64,000 bases of DNA from NCBI GenBank assembly GCA_015067995.1, contig SVLJ01000003.1, positions 1 through 64,000 on the forward strand, read 5' to 3'. Below the pieces are notes generated by a model. It saw only the letters and a list, made by a program, of their open reading frames with translations, made no database searches and had not been told where the DNA came from. This DNA is from Oscillospiraceae bacterium. GTDB taxonomy: Bacteria; Bacillota; Clostridia; Oscillospirales; Oscillospiraceae. Positions within the stretch are counted from its first letter, which is position 1. Each line of letters begins with the position of its first letter. The position numbers and the translations under genes were made by a program. Positions 58,963-64,000 of the stretch are shown here, piece by piece.

Positions 58963-60368
58963 GTGAGCCGTTGATTTTCCGGCATCTCCGTGAGGAGGTG
59001 CCCAACCCCAAGCAGCAGCGGTTTTTTCGGGCACGGGCAAAGCACATCGGCTACGGCGGCGCCCGGGGCGGCGGCAAAAGCTGGGCCGCCCGACGCAAGG
59101 GTGTGATGCTGTGCATGCGCTACCCCGGCCTCAAGGGCATCCTCATCCGCCGCACCATGCCGGAGCTGCGCAACAACCACATCCTTCCCCTGATGAGCGA
59201 ACTGAACGGCTACGCACAGTACAGCAGCGACCAGCGGGCCTTCCGGTTTCCCAACGGCAGCCGCTTTATGATGGGCTACTGCGACAACGAGGGCGACCTG
59301 CTGCAGTATCAGGGACAGGAGTTCGACTTCATCATCTTCGAGGAGGCCACCGGTCTGCCGGAGGAGTGGATGAAGTTCATCTGCACCGCCCTGCGCACCG
59401 TCCGGACGGACTTCACGCCCCGGGTGTACTACACCATGAACCCCGGCGGCCCCGGTCACGCCTACATCAAGCGCATCTTCATCGACCGGCAGTACCGGGA
59501 TGGGGAGCGGCCGGAGGACTATGTGTTCATTCAGGCCACGGTACATGACAACCGGGTGCTGATGGACGCCAACCCCGACTACATCCGGATGCTGGAGGCG
59601 CTGCCGGAGCACAAGCGCCGTGCCCACCTCCACGGTGAGTGGGATGTGTACGAGGGGCAGGTGTTTGAGGAGCTGCGCAACGACCCCGACCACTATGAAG
59701 ACCGGCTGTGGACGCATGTCATCGCCCCCTTTGACATTCCGGAGCGGTGGGAGGTCTGGCGCAGCTTCGACTTCGGCTACGCCAAGCCCTTCTCCTGCGG
59801 CTGGTGGGCGGTGGATCACGACGGGAGGCTCTACCGCATTCTGGAGCTGTACGGCTGCGTCCCGGACCAGCCGGACACCGGCATCCGGTGGTCGCCGGAC
59901 GAGATCTTCCGGGAGATCCATCGGCTGGAAACAGAGCATCCGTGGCTGCGGGGCAGGCGAATCCAGGGAGTGGCGGACCCCGCCATCTGGGACGCCAGCC
60001 ACGGCATATCCATCGCGGAGACGGCGGAGCGGCATCGGGTGTACTTCGAGCCGGGAGACCACCAGCGGCTGCCGGGGTGGATGCAGGTGCATTACCGGCT
60101 GCAGTTTGATGCCAACGGCATCCCCATGCTGTACGTCTTTTCCGGCTGCCGTGCCTTTCTGCGCACCATGCCGCTGCTCACCTACGATCCCCAGAAGCCG
60201 GAGGATGTGGACACCCGGCAGGAGGATCACGTGGCGGACGAGGTGCGTTACCTCTGTATGGCCAATCCCATGAAGCCGGTGCGGACGGTGCAGCGCACAC
60301 CGCAGGTGTTCGATCCCCTCAGCAGCGATGCGCCCCACGACCGCTACGCATTCTACAAAAAATACTGA
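58950..60368 (+). CDS. terL: Phage terminase large subunit
   Basis: 472 residues. ATPase: Walker A GYGGARGGGKSWAARR (about residue 36), Walker B FDFIIFEEATG. Nuclease: WRSFDFGYAKPFSC (first Asp), GVADPAIWDAS and EDHVADEVRY (later acidic residues). It cuts concatemeric DNA and drives it into the procapsid. The start lies in the third copy of the 146-bp repeat. Confidence 0.95.
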   Translation: MERISEPLIFRHLREEVPNPKQQRFFRARAKHIGYGGARGGGKSWAARRKGVMLCMRYPGLKGILIRRTMPELRNNHILPLMSELNGYAQYSSDQRAFRFPNGSRFMMGYCDNEGDLLQYQGQEFDFIIFEEATGLPEEWMKFICTALRTVRTDFTPRVYYTMNPGGPGHAYIKRIFIDRQYRDGERPEDYVFIQATVHDNRVLMDANPDYIRMLEALPEHKRRAHLHGEWDVYEGQVFEELRNDPDHYEDRLWTHVIAPFDIPERWEVWRSFDFGYAKPFSCGWWAVDHDGRLYRILELYGCVPDQPDTGIRWSPDEIFREIHRLETEHPWLRGRRIQGVADPAIWDASHGISIAETAERHRVYFEPGDHQRLPGWMQVHYRLQFDANGIPMLYVFSGCRAFLRTMPLLTYDPQKPEDVDTRQEDHVADEVRYLCMANPMKPVRTVQRTPQVFDPLSSDAPHDRYAFYKKY

Positions 60369-60402
60369 ACGCGGCATTTGCCGCAAGAGGAGGAAACCGA
60401 GA

Positions 60403-62256
60403 ATGAACGAAATCAACCCTCTGCAGACGCTGCCTGTGGGCGAGAAGCGGCTGGAGGAGGCCGCGGAGACCCTGCGGCGCTACAAGGCCGGGAAGGCGGC
60501 CTTTGAAAACCGGATTCTGGAGGAGGAGCGCTGGTACCGCCTGCGCCACTGGGAGCTGATCCGGGGCGCGGACGCCGGACGGGGCGACGAGGCCAGACCC
60601 GAGCCCACGTCGGCATGGCTGTTCAACTCCATTGCCAACAAGCACGCCGACATGATGGACAACTATCCCGAACCCAATGTGCTGCCCCGGGAGGAGCGGG
60701 ACGAGGCCGACGCCGAGACCCTCTCCGGCATCCTGCCGGTGATCTTCCAGCGCTGCGGCTACGAGCAGACCTACGACCGGGCGGCATGGTACAAGCTCAA
60801 GCACGGCGTGGCCGCCAAGGGCGTCTTCTGGAACCCGGAGCTGGAGCAGGGCATGGGCGATGTGGATGTGCGGTTCATGGATATGCTGAACCTCTTCTGG
60901 GAACCGGGCATCACCGATCTGCAGGCCAGCCGCAATCTCTTTGTGGTGGAGCTGCGGGACAACGACCTGCTGGAGCGGGAATACCCTCAGCTGCAGGGCA
61001 GGCTGGGAAGCCGGGTCATCGATGTGAAGCAGTATATCTACGATGACGCCGTGGATGTCAGCGGCAAAAGCGTGGTGGTGGACTGGTACTACAAGCAGCG
61101 CACCGCCACCGGCCGCACCGTCCTCCACTACTGCAAGTTCGTGGGAGATCAGGTGTTGTTTGCCAGCGAAAATGAGCCGGAGCGGTACCCCATGGGCTTC
61201 TACGCCCACGGCCGCTATCCCGTGGAGCTGGATGTGCTGTTCCCGGAGGAGGGCACGCCGGTGGGCTTCGGCTACATCGCCATTATGAAGTCCCCCCAGC
61301 TCTACATCGACAAGCTCTCGCAGGTGATCCTGGAAAACGCCATGATGAGCGCCCGGGTGCGCTATCTGGTGAAGGAGGGCGCGGGCATCAGTGACGAGGA
61401 GTTTCTGGACTGGAGCCGTCCGCTGGTGAAGTACAACGGCGACCCCAACAACATCGTGCCGGTGCAGGTGCAGCCGGTGGGAGGCAATGCGCTGAACATC
61501 CTGCAGATGAAGATCAACGAGCTGAAGGAGACCTCCAGCAACCGGGATGTCAGTCAGGGCAGCAGCTCCGGCGGCGTTACGGCGGCGGCAGCCATCGCCG
61601 CGCTGCAGGAGGCAGGCAACAAGACCAGCCGGGACATGATCGGCGCCAGCTACCGCAGCTTTACGCAGGAGTGCTATCTGGCCATCGAGCTGATCCGTCA
61701 GTTCTACGATGAGCTGCGCTGCTTCCGCATCACCGGCGATACCGGCGGCTACCGCTACGTACGCTACAGCAACGGCGCCATCCGGGGACAGCTGCTGCCT
61801 CCCGCATGGCCCGGTCAGGAGCGGGAACCCGGCTATCTGCCCGCCACCCGCGTGCCGGTGTTCGATGTGGTGGTGAAGCCCCAGAAGCGCAGTTCCTACT
61901 CCAAAATGGCCCAGAACGAGCTGGCCAAGGAGCTGTACCGTCTGGGCTTCTTCCGGGCGGAGCTGGCAGACCAGAGCCTCGTGGCGCTGGAGCTGATGGA
62001 CTTTGACGGACAGGAGAAGGTGAAGCGCAGCATCCAGCGGGGCAAGACCCTGTACGAACAGGTGGAACGCCTCACCGCCGCCCTGAGCCGCCTTACCGGC
62101 GGCGGAGCATTGGCATCGGAAACCGGAAAGCCCCGCGTCCCCGCTGTGCCGAAGAAATCCATGGGCAGCGCCGCCACCGATGCCGCAAAAGCCACCATGA
62201 CCGCCTACGGCGAGAAGCTGGCAAAGCGCGCCAGGGTGGATATGGACGCCCACTGA
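60403..62256 (+). CDS. Phage portal protein
   Basis: 617 residues; ATG 60403 behind AAGAGGAGGAAACCGAGA. Helical N-terminus (YKAGKAAFENRILEEERWYR), the DNA-channel type region, VKYNGDPNNIVPVQVQPVGG and a Gly/Ala-rich crown (QGSSSGGVTAAAAIAALQEA). Length and order (terL-portal-scaffold-capsid) match portals of podo-like phages with N4-gp56 capsids. It forms the dodecameric vertex for DNA entry. Confidence 0.88.
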   Translation: MNEINPLQTLPVGEKRLEEAAETLRRYKAGKAAFENRILEEERWYRLRHWELIRGADAGRGDEARPEPTSAWLFNSIANKHADMMDNYPEPNVLPREERDEADAETLSGILPVIFQRCGYEQTYDRAAWYKLKHGVAAKGVFWNPELEQGMGDVDVRFMDMLNLFWEPGITDLQASRNLFVVELRDNDLLEREYPQLQGRLGSRVIDVKQYIYDDAVDVSGKSVVVDWYYKQRTATGRTVLHYCKFVGDQVLFASENEPERYPMGFYAHGRYPVELDVLFPEEGTPVGFGYIAIMKSPQLYIDKLSQVILENAMMSARVRYLVKEGAGISDEEFLDWSRPLVKYNGDPNNIVPVQVQPVGGNALNILQMKINELKETSSNRDVSQGSSSGGVTAAAAIAALQEAGNKTSRDMIGASYRSFTQECYLAIELIRQFYDELRCFRITGDTGGYRYVRYSNGAIRGQLLPPAWPGQEREPGYLPATRVPVFDVVVKPQKRSSYSKMAQNELAKELYRLGFFRAELADQSLVALELMDFDGQEKVKRSIQRGKTLYEQVERLTAALSRLTGGGALASETGKPRVPAVPKKSMGSAATDAAKATMTAYGEKLAKRARVDMDAH

Positions 62257-62300
62257 GCCGGGGCGTATGCATCACCCATCAGGGAAAGGAAGGAAATACC

Positions 62301-63512
62301 ATGATTCACATTTACTATGCATATGAAGGAAAATACCACATCCTGCGCATCACCGGCCATGCCGGTTACGCCCCCCGGGGGCAGGACATCGTCTGCGCGG
62401 GAGTCAGCGCCGTTACCCACGCCCTGCTGGCGTATATGCGGGAACTGAGGGCGGTGAAGAAGGCCTGCGGTCAGTCGGGGGAGCTGGAGCTCCTCTGCCA
62501 TGGCTGCGATGAGACCCATGCTGCCTTTGACATGGCGCTGGCCGGATATGAAGCGATCGCGAAGGCTTATCCACAGCATGTGGAAGTCGATATACCACCC
62601 GAACGGAAGGGCGAAGAAGAACACGGGCCTGCCTTTGACCTGCAGCTGTTTGGCGACGGCGCAGCAGCTGCCGGAGCGGGGACGGGCCGGGCTGAGACCA
62701 CAGCAGGAGCCGGAAGCAGCCGCCGGCTCACCACGGGCGCGACCCAGACACCGGGCGGCACAGAAACCGCCCAGCCTCCCGCCGCCGGGGAGGCAAAGAG
62801 CAGCGACGCAGCGGACAAGCGCAAGGCCTTCCGGGCCCTCATCGAGGGCGAGTACAAGGAGCAGTACACCGAGCTGTTCCAGAACGCCTTCAACCGGCGT
62901 TTCCGGGAGGCCAAGGGCATGGAGAGCCGTCTCAAGGCGCAAAAGCCCGTTCTGGAGCTGCTGGCTCAGCGCTACAACGTCCAGCCCGACGACATGGCCG
63001 GTCTGCGCTCCGCCATGGAGGCGGACGAGAGCTACTGGCGTGCCGCCGCGGAAAAGGCCGGTATGAGCGTGGAGCAGTACCGCCAGTTTGAAAAGCTGCG
63101 TCAGGACAGCCGCCAGCTGCAGCAGCTGCGTCAGCGCCAGAGGGCCGGACAGCAGCTCACCGGCTGGCTCCGGGAGGCCAGTGCGGTGAGAAACCAGTAC
63201 CCCGCCTTCGACTTCCAGGCAGAGCTGGCAGACGGCAATTTCCGTCAGCTGCTGCGCTCCGGTGTGGGTGTGCAGCAGGCCTATGAGCTGCGCCACATGG
63301 AGGAGATCAAGGCTGCCGCCGCCCGACAGGCGGCACAGTCCGCAGGCGAGCAGATGGCCGCCCGCATCCAGAGCCGCAGCGTCCGTCCCAGAGAGAACGG
63401 CATTTCCACACAGAGCGCCGCCGTCACAGGCAGCGATGTGCGCTCTTTGACCCCCGCCCAGCGGAGGGAGATCGCACGCCGCGTACAGAGAGGGGACAAG
63501 ATCCGATTCTGA
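62301..63512 (+). CDS. Fusion of Prp-type cysteine protease and phage scaffold protein
   Basis: 403 residues; ATG 62301 behind AAAGGAAGGAAATACC. Residues 1-100 match Prp (YsxB), the protease that trims ribosomal protein L27: TGHAGYAPRGQDIVCAGVSA carries His20 and Cys32, spaced as in Prp. Residues 112-118 read FDLQLFG, closely like the Prp cleavage motif (L27 LNLQFFA). A Gly/Ala/Thr linker follows (119-165), then an Ala/Gln-rich helical scaffold domain (about 170-403) ending in a basic tail. I infer self-cleavage at residue 118 to free the scaffold and cleavage of the capsid protein at its own FDLQLFA. Confidence 0.85.
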   Translation: MIHIYYAYEGKYHILRITGHAGYAPRGQDIVCAGVSAVTHALLAYMRELRAVKKACGQSGELELLCHGCDETHAAFDMALAGYEAIAKAYPQHVEVDIPPERKGEEEHGPAFDLQLFGDGAAAAGAGTGRAETTAGAGSSRRLTTGATQTPGGTETAQPPAAGEAKSSDAADKRKAFRALIEGEYKEQYTELFQNAFNRRFREAKGMESRLKAQKPVLELLAQRYNVQPDDMAGLRSAMEADESYWRAAAEKAGMSVEQYRQFEKLRQDSRQLQQLRQRQRAGQQLTGWLREASAVRNQYPAFDFQAELADGNFRQLLRSGVGVQQAYELRHMEEIKAAAARQAAQSAGEQMAARIQSRSVRPRENGISTQSAAVTGSDVRSLTPAQRREIARRVQRGDKIRF

Positions 63513-63545
63513 GTCCTTACCAACATTTGAAAGGGGAAAATTACC

Positions 63546-64000
63546 ATGATGAACAACACTATGCATACCATCCGTTTTGATCTGCAGCTGTTTGCAGAGC
63601 CCAACACCCAGACCACCGCAGGCCTCTCCGAGGAGATGCGTGTGTTCTACAGCGACTATCTGGTGGACAACGCCGTGCCCCGTCTGGTGCACGACCAGTT
63701 CGGCCAGAAGCATCCCATTCCCGAGGGCGGCGGCAAGACCATCGAGTTCCGCAAGTACAGCCACCTGCCCAAGCTGACCACCCCCCTCACCGAGGGTGTC
63801 ACTCCCGACGGCCAGAGCCTCACCGTCAGCACCGTCACCGCCACTGTGGCGCAGTACGGCGGCTACGTGACCCTCAGCGATGTGCTGCTGCTCACCGCTG
63901 TGGACAACAATCTGATGCAGGCCACCAAGCTGCTGGGCGCTCAGGCCGGTGCCACCCTGGACACCATCACCCGTGAGGTGCTGGTGGGCGGCACCAACGT
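63546..64000 (+). CDS. Major capsid protein (N4-gp56 type), N-terminal part, cut by window edge
   Basis: About 151 residues seen. ATG 63546 (63549 possible) behind AAAGGGGAAAATTACC. Residues 11-17 are FDLQLFA, a Prp-like cleavage site with E-P-N after it. The core has RLVHDQFGQKHPIPEGGGKT, VAQYGGYVTLSDVLLLTAVD and LLGAQAGATLDTITREVL, the N4-gp56 coat protein pattern. The rest lies outside the window. Confidence 0.9.
   Translation, partial: MMNNTMHTIRFDLQLFAEPNTQTTAGLSEEMRVFYSDYLVDNAVPRLVHDQFGQKHPIPEGGGKTIEFRKYSHLPKLTTPLTEGVTPDGQSLTVSTVTATVAQYGGYVTLSDVLLLTAVDNNLMQATKLLGAQAGATLDTITREVLVGGTN

Larger units (their letters stand above)
56244..64000 (+). mobile_element. Left part of a prophage (lysogeny control and head/packaging genes)
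   Basis: Two minus-strand lysogeny genes, a divergent promoter with operators, then small genes, terminase, portal, scaffold and capsid on the plus strand. N4-gp56-type capsid. No integrase or replication gene is visible here; the right side continues outside the window. The left edge lies between 55987 and 56243. Confidence 0.88.

Noticed and set aside
58188-60416. 742-codon frame antisense to terL
   Set aside because: Opposes a clear terminase gene and repeats only because of the 146-bp duplication.

Overview
The window looks like a chromosome segment of a strictly anaerobic, monoderm Clostridia member, probably of the Oscillospiraceae type. This is inferred from the gene content: a reverse-rubrerythrin/ferritin/rubredoxin cluster, a Tad pilus locus without a secretin, many lipoproteins with 'LCACG'-type lipoboxes, LytTR/LuxR/XRE-style regulation and a GC-rich backbone. 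No rRNA and no CRISPR array is visible. Two tRNA-Leu genes are present.

Layout. 1-1.46 kb (minus): the start of a secreted 5'-nucleotidase-like enzyme (cut by the window edge), an unrecognised 230-residue protein and a galE fragment. 1.84-12.8 kb (plus): a compact Tad/Flp pilus operon: TadZ, TadA ATPase, TadB, TadC, Flp1-like pilin, TadE-like proteins, a 1258-residue DUF5702-type protein and a prepilin peptidase. 12.8-26.8 kb (plus): the same run of genes continues with a WG-repeat protein, an FHA protein, a PP2C phosphatase, a transmembrane Ser/Thr kinase with TPRs, and five paralogous lipoproteins. These lipoproteins share a nearly identical N-terminal TPR module and differ in repeat-rich C-terminal parts. 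The 1.5-26.8 kb block is visibly less GC-rich than its surroundings and stops at tRNA-Leu(UAG).

27-42.4 kb is mostly housekeeping and stress functions: an MFS transporter, a pyridoxamine-kinase-like enzyme, a membrane-anchored XRE regulator, FtsH, the RlmB methyltransferase, a P-type-ATPase-like pseudoenzyme, an EF-G paralogue, an NlpC/P60-like lipoprotein, then reverse rubrerythrin, ferritin and rubredoxin. 42.5-52 kb holds a 2501-residue secreted repeat protein (minus), two zinc-ribbon proteins and a divergent 7TM-LuxR regulator. 52-56 kb holds a hotdog thioesterase, a small protein, an M20 amidohydrolase, tRNA-Leu(CAA) and an SGNH hydrolase.

56.2-64 kb is the left part of a prophage: an ImmA/IrrE-S24-like fusion and an XRE repressor (minus), a strong divergent promoter with palindromic operators, four small genes, then terminase, portal, scaffold and major capsid protein (cut by the window end). 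The most interesting feature is the scaffold gene. Its N-terminus is a Prp-type cysteine protease, followed in the same ORF by a Prp-like cleavage motif (FDLQLFG) and the scaffold part; the same motif (FDLQLFA) sits at the N-terminus of the capsid protein encoded next. This suggests a self-contained capsid maturation system. Functional calls rest on motif and family recognition by eye; no database search was run.
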